A stretch of 5,617 bases of DNA, taken from NCBI GenBank assembly GCA_003663415.1, contig QMZY01000060.1:1-5617 (forward strand). Reading direction: 5' to 3'. Source of the stretch: Candidatus Aenigmatarchaeota archaeon. Lineage in GTDB: Archaea; Aenigmatarchaeota; Aenigmatarchaeia; QMZP01. The translations under genes were made by a program, and so were the position numbers. Below the pieces are notes generated by a model. The model did no database searches and was not told the origin of the DNA. It worked only from the letters and a program-made list of their open reading frames with translations. Numbering within the stretch: position 1 is the stretch's first letter; every line of letters begins with the position of its first letter. This document shows positions 1 through 5,617 of the stretch, piece by piece.

Positions 1-306
1 ATTTATTATTCTACTATGTATATAGGGGACGGGGCATCCATGGCGGCTGAGGCTGCGGTATTAGGAGTGCCATCAATATATGTGACAACCACGAGACGCT
101 GGGGATTCATTAATGATTTAGAAAAGAATTATGGACTTCTTTATACATTCTCAAATAGGGAGCAAGCATTGGAAAAAGCAGTTGAGCTTTTAGCGGATGG
201 AAAAATTAAGGACAAATGGCAAAGGAGAAGGGAAAGAATGTTGAGTGAGAAAATGGATGTGGCTAATTTTATAACAGAATTTATAGAGAAATATGAAAGA
301 AAATAA
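1..306 (+). CDS. DUF354 family predicted glycosyltransferase (GT-B-like), C-terminal fragment
   Basis: The reading frame is open at the left edge of the window and ends at TAA 304-306, so only the last 101 residues are present. The ATG at position 16 is an internal Met, because the frame continues upstream of it. The fragment opens with a GDGASMAAEAAVLGVPSI stretch followed by a YGLLYTFSNREQALE segment. This matches my recollection of the C-terminal part of DUF354 proteins, which resemble UDP-GlcNAc 2-epimerase/GT-B folds. There, a Gly/Asp/Ser-rich loop and an E-A-A-x-L-G-x-P helix line the nucleotide-sugar site. The tail is a charged helix rich in Lys, Arg and Glu. The gene overlaps the following glycosyltransferase by 14 nt, so the two are probably translated together. 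The role is inferred: sugar transfer, or nucleotide-sugar modification, in polysaccharide synthesis. The substrate is unknown. Other GT-B families are possible because the N-terminal domain is missing. Confidence 0.7.
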   Translation: MYYSTMYIGDGASMAAEAAVLGVPSIYVTTTRRWGFINDLEKNYGLLYTFSNREQALEKAVELLADGKIKDKWQRRRERMLSEKMDVANFITEFIEKYERK

Positions 307-1246
307 TTTCCCATCGGGGTCATATATTATTATTACTCCTGCGAAGAATGAAGAAAAAAGCTTACCAGGTCTTATTCAGTCAATAGTGAGGCAGACAATC
401 AAACCAAAATTATGGGTCATCGTAGATGACGGGAGCACAGATGGAACACCCGAGATAATCGAAGATGCTGTGAAAAAACACGAGTGGATACAAACAATTC
501 GTTTAAAAGAGGGGGAGAGGGATTTGGGAGTTCATTATTCCCAAGTATGTATTATGGGTTTTGATTTTGCAATGGAATATTGTAAAAGATGTAAGATAGA
601 ATATGACTACATTGGACTTATTGATGCTGATATAATTTTAGAAGAAACTTATTTTGAGAGATTAATAAAAGAATTTGAAAAAAATCGGAATTTTGGTATC
701 GTAAGTGGTGAAGTATGGAATATTATCGATGAAAAAACAAAACGCTCGAAGCAACGTAGTGATTTACCATGCGGAGGAGCGAGGTTGTGGAGGAGGCGAT
801 GTTTTGAGGAGACAGGCGGTTATATTGTGACGTATGCACCAGATAGTATTTCAAATGTTAAAGCGAAATTAAAGGGGTGGGAAACAAGATCATTGGAGGG
901 GATTAAAGTTATATCTACAAGGGCACTTGGTAGTGCGGAGGGATATTGGAAAGAATTTAAGGGATTTGGGATATATAGCTACTATGTAGGTTTCAATTTG
1001 TTTTATGCAATTCTAAAGGGAATGAGATATTTATTTGAGAGACCTTATTACATAGGTCTTGCTTTTTTATATGGTTATTTTAGTTGTTTAATTCTCGGAA
1101 AAAAGCGAATAAAAGACGGGGAGATTAGGCACTATTATCAGCATATAAGACCACGGGAGATAAATCAGTATTACCTTGATGTGATAAAGAACAAATTAAA
1201 AAGGGCGAAAGAAGGTTTCAAAAGTTCTCAATTTAAAATAAAATAG
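293..1246 (+). CDS. Glycosyltransferase family 2 (GT-A fold), 317 aa
   Basis: A cytoplasmic-facing inverting GT2 enzyme expected to add a sugar from a nucleotide donor to a lipid-linked glycan. The N-terminal GT-A domain starts at once with YIIITPAKNEEKSLPGLI (residues 11-28). It continues with the nucleotide-binding DDGSTDGT motif (45-52) and the metal-binding DAD (111-113, in IGLIDADIIL). The acceptor-side region includes GGARLWRRRCFEETGG (161-176), and APDS (182-185) probably holds the catalytic acid/base region. The C-terminal third is aromatic and hydrophobic around residues 228-241 and 252-268. It could dip into or cross the membrane but is too short for a polytopic GT2. ATG 293 is the only sensible start, as no other in-frame start precedes the conserved strand. 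It lies inside the previous gene and has only a weak GAGA upstream. The stop is 4 nt before the next gene. The donor sugar cannot be read from the sequence; a 3,6-dideoxyhexose from the adjacent genes is one possibility. Confidence 0.88.
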   Translation: MKENNFPSGSYIIITPAKNEEKSLPGLIQSIVRQTIKPKLWVIVDDGSTDGTPEIIEDAVKKHEWIQTIRLKEGERDLGVHYSQVCIMGFDFAMEYCKRCKIEYDYIGLIDADIILEETYFERLIKEFEKNRNFGIVSGEVWNIIDEKTKRSKQRSDLPCGGARLWRRRCFEETGGYIVTYAPDSISNVKAKLKGWETRSLEGIKVISTRALGSAEGYWKEFKGFGIYSYYVGFNLFYAILKGMRYLFERPYYIGLAFLYGYFSCLILGKKRIKDGEIRHYYQHIRPREINQYYLDVIKNKLKRAKEGFKSSQFKIK

Positions 1247-1250
1247 GTTC

Positions 1251-1994
1251 ATGAAAAGAAGAATGAAAGAAGAATACGATGTAATAATATTATGTGGAGG
1301 AAAAGGGACAAGATTATATCCCCTAACAGCGGACATACCAAAACCAATGGTAAAGATAGGAGATTTGCCGGTGATAGAGCACATAATAAAGTTATATGAA
1401 TTTTACGGATACCGTAATATAAAATTATTGACGGGATACAAAGGAGAGGGCATTCAAAACTATTTTGAGGATAAATATAAAGATAGGAGGGGGATAAACA
1501 TACAGTGTATAGATACTGGAGAGAATTCTGATACCGCGGAACGAATATGGCAAATAAGAAATACCGTGACAAATACCTTTTTCCTGTCTTATTCTGATGT
1601 ATTGGCAGATTTGAACCTTGCTTCAATGTTAAAATTCCATAAAAAACACAAAAAGGCGGGCACAATGGCGGTCTATCCTCTGACGACTTCGTATGGTATA
1701 GTTAGATTTGATGAAGATAAAATAGCGTACGAATATCTTGAAAAACCGATTATAAAATCCCTTTTCATTAATGCAGGCTTTTTTATATTCAATTCTACTT
1801 TATTCGACCTTTGGGAATGGAGCAGCACTGATTTTTCAAAGGGTATGCTTGTCAAACTTTGTAGGGAGAGATTGATAGCGTGTTATGAACATAAAGGCTT
1901 TTGGAGTGGGATGGATACAGTCAGAGAAAATGAGATACTGAATGAGATGTGGAGGACAGGCAAAGCGAAATGGGCGGTTTGGAAGAAACAGTAG
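1251..1994 (+). CDS. rfbF: Glucose-1-phosphate cytidylyltransferase (RfbF-like), 247 aa
   Basis: Predicted to make CDP-glucose from CTP and glucose-1-phosphate, the entry step to CDP-3,6-dideoxyhexoses. The nucleotidyltransferase signature GGKGTRLYPLT is at residues 16-26, followed by PKPMVKIG (30-37). A metal-ligand Asp lies in SYSDVLAD (113-120), with EKP at 164-166 and NAGFFIFN at 174-181. Features that favour RfbF over generic glucose-1-P thymidylyl- or mannose-1-P guanylyltransferases are the IDTGENSDTAERI segment (87-99) and the tail GFWSGMDTVRENEILNEMW (216-234). From memory, these align with VDTGDSSMTGGRL and GFWQPMDTLRDKVYLEGLW of enterobacterial RfbF. Length is close to the family's roughly 257 aa. 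The neighbouring rfbH and rfbG homologues strongly support the assignment. The start is uncertain: ATG 1251 has AGG at 1245-1247, while ATG 1263 (12 nt in) gives a more family-like N-terminus. The end overlaps the next SDR gene. A different nucleotide specificity cannot be excluded by eye. Confidence 0.82.
   Translation: MKRRMKEEYDVIILCGGKGTRLYPLTADIPKPMVKIGDLPVIEHIIKLYEFYGYRNIKLLTGYKGEGIQNYFEDKYKDRRGINIQCIDTGENSDTAERIWQIRNTVTNTFFLSYSDVLADLNLASMLKFHKKHKKAGTMAVYPLTTSYGIVRFDEDKIAYEYLEKPIIKSLFINAGFFIFNSTLFDLWEWSSTDFSKGMLVKLCRERLIACYEHKGFWSGMDTVRENEILNEMWRTGKAKWAVWKKQ
1951..1960 (+). promoter_or_regulatory. Ribosome binding site for the SDR gene inside the 3' end of rfbF
   Basis: The GGAGGACAGG stretch contains GGAGG 14 nt and AGG 9 nt upstream of ATG 1970. 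It lies downstream of the alternative GTG 1949, so it favours the later start. It also implies translation coupled to rfbF. Confidence 0.5.
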
Positions 1995-2923
1995 TTTTAG
2001 TTACTGGGGCAACAGGTTTTATTGGCTCACATTTGGTTAAAAGGCTTGTGGGAGAAGGTGCTGAGGTTAATATAATATCACGTAGCAAGGAAATTCGTGG
2101 AAATCTGTTATTAAAGAATTTAAAGACAGAAATAAGAATACATAAAGCGGATTTGCGTGAATATGCCTCGATAAAGGAGTGTGTTAACAATGTGGAGCCA
2201 GAGAAGGTTTTCCACCTTGGTGCTTTTGTCGATTTGAAAAGGGATTTCCAAACTGCAAATGAGTGTGTTCAAACAAATATCCAAGGAACCTTAAATATAT
2301 TGCATGCGTTGAGGGATATAAGTTGTTCTTCTTTCATACACATTGGGACTTATGAAGTATATGGGTTTAATCCAGTCCCTTTTAGGGAGGATCAGCCGAT
2401 AGACCCTTTGTCACCGTATTCGATATCAAAAGCATGTAGTGAATTTTTTTGCAGATTTGCAAATAAGATTTATAACATTCCGACTGTTCTATTGAGATTA
2501 TCCAATGTATATGGCCCAAACCAAAAATCAGAGCGCTTAATTCCTCATGTAATAAAGTGTGCGATCAAGAATATGAAAATAAAATTAACTGAGGGAAATC
2601 AAACAAGAGATTTTCTATATGTAGAAGATGCAGTATCTGCTATAGTTAAATCTTCACTCGCCGAAAAGGCAATATCAGAGGTGATAAATATAGGAAGTGG
2701 TAAAGAATATAAAGTAAGGGATGTGGTACAGAAAATATTAGATTTGATGGGTAGTTCCATTGCACCACGGTATGGTGAACTTAAGCACAGAGCATATGAG
2801 CCGGAGAGATTGTATTGTGATATTACAAAAGCGAAGGGAATATTGAAATGGTCACCTCGCTATGATTTGGAGGAAGGACTACGAAAAACAATTCATTGGT
2901 ATGAGGAGAACATGGGAAGATAG
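1970..2923 (+). CDS. Extended SDR, candidate CDP-4-keto-3,6-dideoxyhexose 4-reductase (or NDP-sugar 4-epimerase), 317 aa
   Basis: An NAD(P)-dependent nucleotide-sugar enzyme of the extended short-chain dehydrogenase family. It carries the Rossmann motif TGATGFIG (residues 12-19), the catalytic YSISK (Tyr150, Lys154) and the partner GTYEVYG (126-132, Thr127). It also has YGPN (181-184) and a substrate-domain segment, LTEGNQTRDFLYVEDAVSA, at 206-224. That segment resembles the SPGEQELDLVYVQDVVSA region I recall from CDP-abequose synthase RfbJ. The C-terminus, EPERLYCDITKAKGILKWSP, is closer to GalE-like 4-epimerases. Lying between rfbF and rfbH homologues, it most plausibly performs the final C4 reduction, giving CDP-abequose or CDP-paratose; this is inference. 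The start is chosen at ATG 1970, with AGG (1958-1960) 9 nt and GGAGG (1951-1955) 14 nt upstream. GTG 1949 would add seven residues but has no good ribosome binding site. The gene overlaps rfbF by 25 nt. Confidence 0.78.
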   Translation: MGGLEETVVLVTGATGFIGSHLVKRLVGEGAEVNIISRSKEIRGNLLLKNLKTEIRIHKADLREYASIKECVNNVEPEKVFHLGAFVDLKRDFQTANECVQTNIQGTLNILHALRDISCSSFIHIGTYEVYGFNPVPFREDQPIDPLSPYSISKACSEFFCRFANKIYNIPTVLLRLSNVYGPNQKSERLIPHVIKCAIKNMKIKLTEGNQTRDFLYVEDAVSAIVKSSLAEKAISEVINIGSGKEYKVRDVVQKILDLMGSSIAPRYGELKHRAYEPERLYCDITKAKGILKWSPRYDLEEGLRKTIHWYEENMGR

Positions 2924-2930
2924 GGGAGGG
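2923..2930 (+). promoter_or_regulatory. Shine-Dalgarno site of rfbH
   Basis: GGGGAGGG fills most of the 9-nt gap between the SDR stop (TAG 2921-2923) and ATG 2933. It is the strongest ribosome binding site in the window, suggesting efficient translation of rfbH. Confidence 0.7.
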
Positions 2931-2932
2931 AA

Positions 2933-4258
2933 ATGGATAAGAGAAAAATAAAAGAGCAAATCTTTGAAAAGATTATAGAATATTATGCTCTCAAGAAAGA
3001 GGAGGAGAGATTTGTTCCAGGGGAGTCAAAAGTTCATTTTGCAGGAAGGGTTTATGATTATAAGGAAATGATAACAATGGTAGATGCAGTATTGGATTTT
3101 TGGTTGACTTTAGGAAAATACGACCGTTTATTTAGGGATGCTTTCTCCAAATTTCTAGATGTTAAACATGTTATTTTGGTGAACTCTGGCTCTTCTGCAA
3201 ATTTATTGGCAATTAGCGCTCTAAAATCAAGTCAGTTGGAGCACCCCTTGAAAAAAGGCGAGGAAGTAATAACTCCAGCAGCAACCTTTCCGACCACATT
3301 GAGTCCGATAATTCAAAATAATTTGATCCCTGTTTTCGTAGATATTGAGCTTGGGACATATAATATAAATGCGAAGGAATTGGAGAGTGCAATATGTGAA
3401 AAAACGAGAGCGATTTTTTTACCACATACCCTTGGCAATCCGAATGAGATGGATGTAATTATGGAAATTGCAGCGGAAAACAATTTATATGTCATAGAAG
3501 ATGCTTGTGACGCTCTCGGCTCAAAATATGATGGGCGGTTTTTGGGAACCTTTGGTGACTTTGGCACATTTAGCTTTTATCCCGCTCATCATATTACAAT
3601 GGGAGAAGGTGGAGCAATAGTTACTAACAACGATTCGTTAAGTTCTATCGTTCACTCAATGCGTGATTGGGGGAGGGCGTGCACTTGTCCTGAATGCATT
3701 CTTGTAAAGGATCCAAATGCCATGTGCCCACTAAGATTTAGCTATAAAACGGAGGATCTGCCTGAAGATTATGATAAAAGATATATATATATACATGAGG
3801 GATATAATTTAAAGCCAACGGATATTCAAGCAGCGCTTGGGTATGAGCAATTGAAAAAGTTTCCCGATTTTATGAAAAAAAGAAGGCAGAATTTCGAAAT
3901 TTTATATGATGAATTCTCAAAATATGAAGATTACTTTATTTTACCGTATTCACTTCCGAAATCAGAACCTTGTTGGTTCGCTTTCCCAATCACTGTTAGG
4001 GAGAATGCGAGATTTAAGAGAAGGGACATTGTGCAATTCCTAGAGAGGAACAATATTGAGACCAGATTGTTATTCGCTGGTAATATACTTAATCAGCCGG
4101 CGTATAAAAATATTGCTTATCGTAAGGTTGGTAACCTGGCCAATACAAACAAGGTGATGAAACATACATTTTTTATTGGCGTATATCCGGGAATCGGAGA
4201 GGAAGAAATGAAATATATACTTGAGAAGATAAGAGAATTTGTGTGGAGATACAAATGA
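2933..4258 (+). CDS. rfbH: CDP-4-keto-6-deoxy-D-glucose 3-dehydrase (E1, RfbH/AscC/DdhC type), 441 aa
   Basis: A DegT/DnrJ/EryC1-fold enzyme that uses PMP and a [2Fe-2S] cluster, with a partner reductase (E3), to remove the C3 hydroxyl of CDP-4-keto-6-deoxyglucose. The key evidence is SFYPAHHITMGEGGA (214-228). His219 sits where aminotransferases have the PLP-binding Lys, the hallmark of E1. Asp193 and Tyr216 match E1's cofactor and catalytic residues with a constant one-residue offset from the Yersinia numbering I recall. Cys192, Cys250 and Cys252 keep the C-X57-C-X1-C ligand pattern. The fourth Cys is displaced: Cys265 (X12) instead of X7, with an extra Cys255. Further E1-like blocks are GYNLKPTDIQAALG (290-303), RLLFAGNILNQPAY (378-391) and the tail FFIGVYPGI (413-421). 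Length matches RfbH (about 437 aa). It also exceeds that of ColD, a related His-containing dehydratase without the Fe-S cluster. The start ATG has a strong GGGGAGGG upstream. The stop overlaps the rfbG start as ATGA. Confidence 0.93.
   Translation: MDKRKIKEQIFEKIIEYYALKKEEERFVPGESKVHFAGRVYDYKEMITMVDAVLDFWLTLGKYDRLFRDAFSKFLDVKHVILVNSGSSANLLAISALKSSQLEHPLKKGEEVITPAATFPTTLSPIIQNNLIPVFVDIELGTYNINAKELESAICEKTRAIFLPHTLGNPNEMDVIMEIAAENNLYVIEDACDALGSKYDGRFLGTFGDFGTFSFYPAHHITMGEGGAIVTNNDSLSSIVHSMRDWGRACTCPECILVKDPNAMCPLRFSYKTEDLPEDYDKRYIYIHEGYNLKPTDIQAALGYEQLKKFPDFMKKRRQNFEILYDEFSKYEDYFILPYSLPKSEPCWFAFPITVRENARFKRRDIVQFLERNNIETRLLFAGNILNQPAYKNIAYRKVGNLANTNKVMKHTFFIGVYPGIGEEEMKYILEKIREFVWRYK
4245..4248 (+). 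promoter_or_regulatory. Shine-Dalgarno site of rfbG
   Basis: GGAG lies 6 nt before ATG 4255, within the last codons of rfbH. It decides the start in favour of ATG 4255 over GTG 4243, which would overlap the site. Confidence 0.65.
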
Positions 4259-5289
4259 TAGGGGAAAAGAGAGAGAAATTTTGGGAGGACAGGCGTGTTT
4301 TTGTAACTGGAGCGAATGGATTTCTTGGCTCATGGCTGACAGAGAAATTGGTAGAGAAGAAAGCGAAAGTTGTAGCGCTGATAAGGGACCAGCTACCATA
4401 TTCGAAATTTAATACTTCAGGGATTGTAAGTAAGGTGACGGTAGTTAATGGACGTTTAGAGGATTACGAATTAATAGAGCGCGTTTTGAATGAGTATGAA
4501 ATAGATACATGTTTTCATTTAGGAGCGCAAACATTGGTAGAGACTGCGGTGCGTGCTCCACTATCAACATTTGAGTCGAATATCAAGGGCACATGGAACA
4601 TTCTCGAAGCAGTAAGGAAGATAGACACGGTGAAACGACTGGTATTGGCATCAAGTGATAAGGCATATGGGTCAAGTAATAAATTACCTTATTCTGAGGA
4701 TGATTGCTTGCGTGGACTTCACCCGTATGATGTTTCAAAGACCTGTGCTGATTTAATAGCTCAGGCATATTATAACACATACGGGCTACCAGTTGTAATA
4801 ACCAGATGTGGTAATATTTATGGCGGTGGCGACCTCAACTTCAGTAGGATTATACCAGGAACAATAAAATCCGCAGTATTCGATGAAGCTCCAGTTCTGC
4901 GGAGTGATGGGACCTATTTAAGGGATTATATATATGTAAAGGATGTTGTTGATGCATATATGACACTTGCAGAGAATATAGAATGGAAAAAAGTGAAAGG
5001 ACAAGCGTTTAACATAGGAACAGAGACGCCAATTTCCGTTCTTGAATTGGTAAATAAGATATTAACTTTATGTGGCAAGAAATATTTGAAACCCGTAATA
5101 AAAAATGAAGCAGTGCATGAGATAAAGAGACAATATTTAAGTTGTGAGAAAATAAGGAATATATTAGGTTGGAAGTATAAATATGATTTAGATAAAGGAC
5201 TTAGGGAGACGATTAAGTGGTATTATGATTTTTTCAATCGATTTCAATCGAATTCAATACTATACCATGAAAAAAGAAGCATACAATAA
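4255..5289 (+). CDS. rfbG: CDP-glucose 4,6-dehydratase (RfbG-like extended SDR), 344 aa
   Basis: Predicted to convert CDP-D-glucose to CDP-4-keto-6-deoxy-D-glucose, the substrate of the E1 enzyme encoded immediately upstream. It has a typical RfbG N-terminus, FWEDRRVFVTGANGFLGSW, with the NAD-binding TGANGFLG at 18-25. The active site shows SSDKAYG (133-139) and YDVSK (Tyr158, Lys162). The Asp-Lys pair after Ser/Thr distinguishes CDP-glucose 4,6-dehydratases from RmlB and GDP-mannose dehydratases, which have Asp-Glu. RCGNIYGGGD (184-193) and LRDYIYVKDVVDAY (222-235) form the substrate side. ATG 4255 is chosen because GGAG at 4245-4248 lies 6 nt upstream and it forms an ATGA junction with the rfbH stop. 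GTG 4243 is an in-frame upstream alternative adding four residues. The last roughly 17 residues follow a tandem 10-bp DNA repeat and look unconserved. A different sugar 4,6-dehydratase or epimerase remains possible, but the context favours RfbG. Confidence 0.82.
   Translation: MIGEKREKFWEDRRVFVTGANGFLGSWLTEKLVEKKAKVVALIRDQLPYSKFNTSGIVSKVTVVNGRLEDYELIERVLNEYEIDTCFHLGAQTLVETAVRAPLSTFESNIKGTWNILEAVRKIDTVKRLVLASSDKAYGSSNKLPYSEDDCLRGLHPYDVSKTCADLIAQAYYNTYGLPVVITRCGNIYGGGDLNFSRIIPGTIKSAVFDEAPVLRSDGTYLRDYIYVKDVVDAYMTLAENIEWKKVKGQAFNIGTETPISVLELVNKILTLCGKKYLKPVIKNEAVHEIKRQYLSCEKIRNILGWKYKYDLDKGLRETIKWYYDFFNRFQSNSILYHEKRSIQ
5232..5251 (+). repeat. Two perfect tandem copies of a 10-bp unit in the 3' end of rfbG
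   Basis: TTTCAATCGA occurs twice back to back (5232-5241 and 5242-5251). A degenerate third copy follows, sharing TTCAAT at 5253-5258. The unit is not a multiple of three, so gain or loss of one copy would change the frame of the last roughly 15 rfbG codons. Read with one copy fewer, the frame would continue to TAG at 5309-5311 and overlap the WbqC family start. Confidence 0.8.
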
Positions 5290-5293
5290 GAGG
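5289..5293 (+). promoter_or_regulatory. Shine-Dalgarno site of the WbqC family gene
   Basis: AGAGG begins on the last base of the rfbG stop codon and ends 5 nt before ATG 5299. It fixes the start and shows no room for a separate promoter or terminator between the two genes. Confidence 0.6.
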
Positions 5294-5298
5294 TTACA

Positions 5299-5617
5299 AT
5301 GGGAACGATAGTAGCAATACATCAGCCAAACTATCTTCCGTATTTGGGATTTTTTGATAAAATGGTGAAGTCGGATATATTTGTGATATATGACGATGCA
5401 CAGTTCAATAAGAGTGATTTTCAACATCGTAATCGAATAAGGATATATCACGGCTGGAAATGGCTTACGGTACCGGTGGATAAGAAACACAGACCAATAA
5501 ACGAAGTAAAAATAAGGAACGAAATAAAAACGTGGAAAGGGGTTAAGTGGGCGGAAGACCATTTCAACAACATCAGGGATAATTATAAGGATACGCCATA
5601 TTACAGCATGTATGAGG
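5299..5617 (+). CDS. WbqC family protein, N-terminal 106 residues
   Basis: The frame opens at ATG 5299 and runs off the right edge, so the gene is incomplete at its 3' end. AGAGG at 5289-5293 lies 5 nt upstream of the start and overlaps the rfbG stop codon. The N-terminus, IVAIHQPNYLPYLGFFDKM (4-22), is the signature of the WbqC-like family (PF08889). It is followed by SDIFVIYDDAQFNKSDFQHRN (25-45) and GWKWLTVPV (52-60), both characteristic of that family as I recall it. WbqC proteins are recurrent in O-antigen and other glycan clusters, but their biochemical role is not established, so no reaction is assigned. The position directly behind rfbG fits a role in modifying or transferring a deoxysugar made by this operon. 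That link is inference. There is no signal peptide or membrane segment in the visible part. Confidence 0.88.
   Translation, partial: MGTIVAIHQPNYLPYLGFFDKMVKSDIFVIYDDAQFNKSDFQHRNRIRIYHGWKWLTVPVDKKHRPINEVKIRNEIKTWKGVKWAEDHFNNIRDNYKDTPYYSMYE

Noticed and set aside
1249..1665. 138-codon open frame on the minus strand opposite rfbF
   Set aside because: It lies wholly opposite a gene with clear catalytic motifs, its product resembles no family I recognise, and it reflects the purine-rich + strand having few stops on its complement.
1949..1969. GTG 1949 as the start of the SDR gene
   Set aside because: It has no convincing ribosome binding site and would place the GGAGG motif inside the gene. ATG 1970 has purine-rich sites upstream and still leaves 11 residues before the Rossmann motif.
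3781..3793. Short AT dinucleotide run inside rfbH that could be a phase-variation tract
   Set aside because: It encodes the Tyr-Ile-Tyr-Ile stretch before the conserved HEGYNLK segment, is only about six units long, and is ordinary for AT-rich coding DNA.
2933..4258. Calling this gene ColD (GDP-4-keto-6-deoxymannose 3-dehydratase)
   Set aside because: ColD also has His for Lys but is shorter and lacks the iron-sulfur cysteines. This protein has C-X57-C-X1-C and sits beside rfbF and rfbG homologues.
4070..4399. 109-codon minus-strand frame across the rfbH/rfbG junction
   Set aside because: It is antisense to two well-supported coding regions and shows no recognisable motif or ribosome binding site.
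4255..5289. Calling this gene RmlB (dTDP-glucose 4,6-dehydratase)
   Set aside because: The active-site SSDKAYG has Asp-Lys rather than RmlB's Asp-Glu, and no rmlA, rmlC or rmlD homologue is nearby.
5260..5562. 100-codon minus-strand frame opposite the start of the WbqC family gene
   Set aside because: The + strand here encodes an unmistakable WbqC N-terminus. The antisense product is a Tyr/Phe/Ile-rich shadow.
1..5617. CRISPR arrays, tRNA or rRNA genes, insertion sequences, terminators
   Set aside because: The window is almost entirely coding with gaps of no more than 9 nt. I saw no spaced repeats, terminal inverted repeats, transposase motifs, structural RNA signatures or hairpin-plus-T-run.

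Overview
This window is an interior slice of a surface-polysaccharide (O-antigen, S-layer glycan or similar) biosynthesis cluster. All seven recognisable genes lie on the + strand, packed with overlaps or gaps of no more than 9 nt, so it reads as one operon. No promoter or terminator is visible, and both ends of the window cut through genes. The DNA is AT-rich with purine-loaded coding strands. ATA is common for Ile and AGA/AGG for Arg, and purine-rich GGAG-type ribosome binding sites precede several genes. That suggests an anaerobic or thermophilic bacterium or an archaeon, but the taxon cannot be fixed from this sequence.

Layout: (1) 1-306, C-terminal end of a DUF354-type GT-B-like predicted glycosyltransferase; (2) 293-1246, a GT2 family glycosyltransferase; (3) 1251-1994, an RfbF-like glucose-1-phosphate cytidylyltransferase; (4) 1970-2923, an extended SDR that is a candidate CDP-4-keto-3,6-dideoxyhexose 4-reductase (abequose/paratose synthase role) or 4-epimerase; (5) 2933-4258, an RfbH (E1) type CDP-4-keto-6-deoxy-glucose 3-dehydrase; (6) 4255-5289, an RfbG-like CDP-glucose 4,6-dehydratase; (7) 5299-5617, the N-terminal part of a WbqC family protein.

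Genes 3, 6, 5 and 4, in reaction order, reconstruct most of the CDP-3,6-dideoxyhexose pathway: Glc-1-P to CDP-glucose (RfbF), to CDP-4-keto-6-deoxyglucose (RfbG), C3 deoxygenation (RfbH), then C4 ketoreduction (the SDR). The E3 reductase that normally works with RfbH is not in the window. The GT2 protein, and perhaps the DUF354 protein, would transfer this or other sugars. The most distinctive feature is the RfbH homologue. It keeps the His that replaces the PLP-binding Lys and the C-X57-C-X1-C part of the [2Fe-2S] motif, but the spacing to the last Cys is altered.
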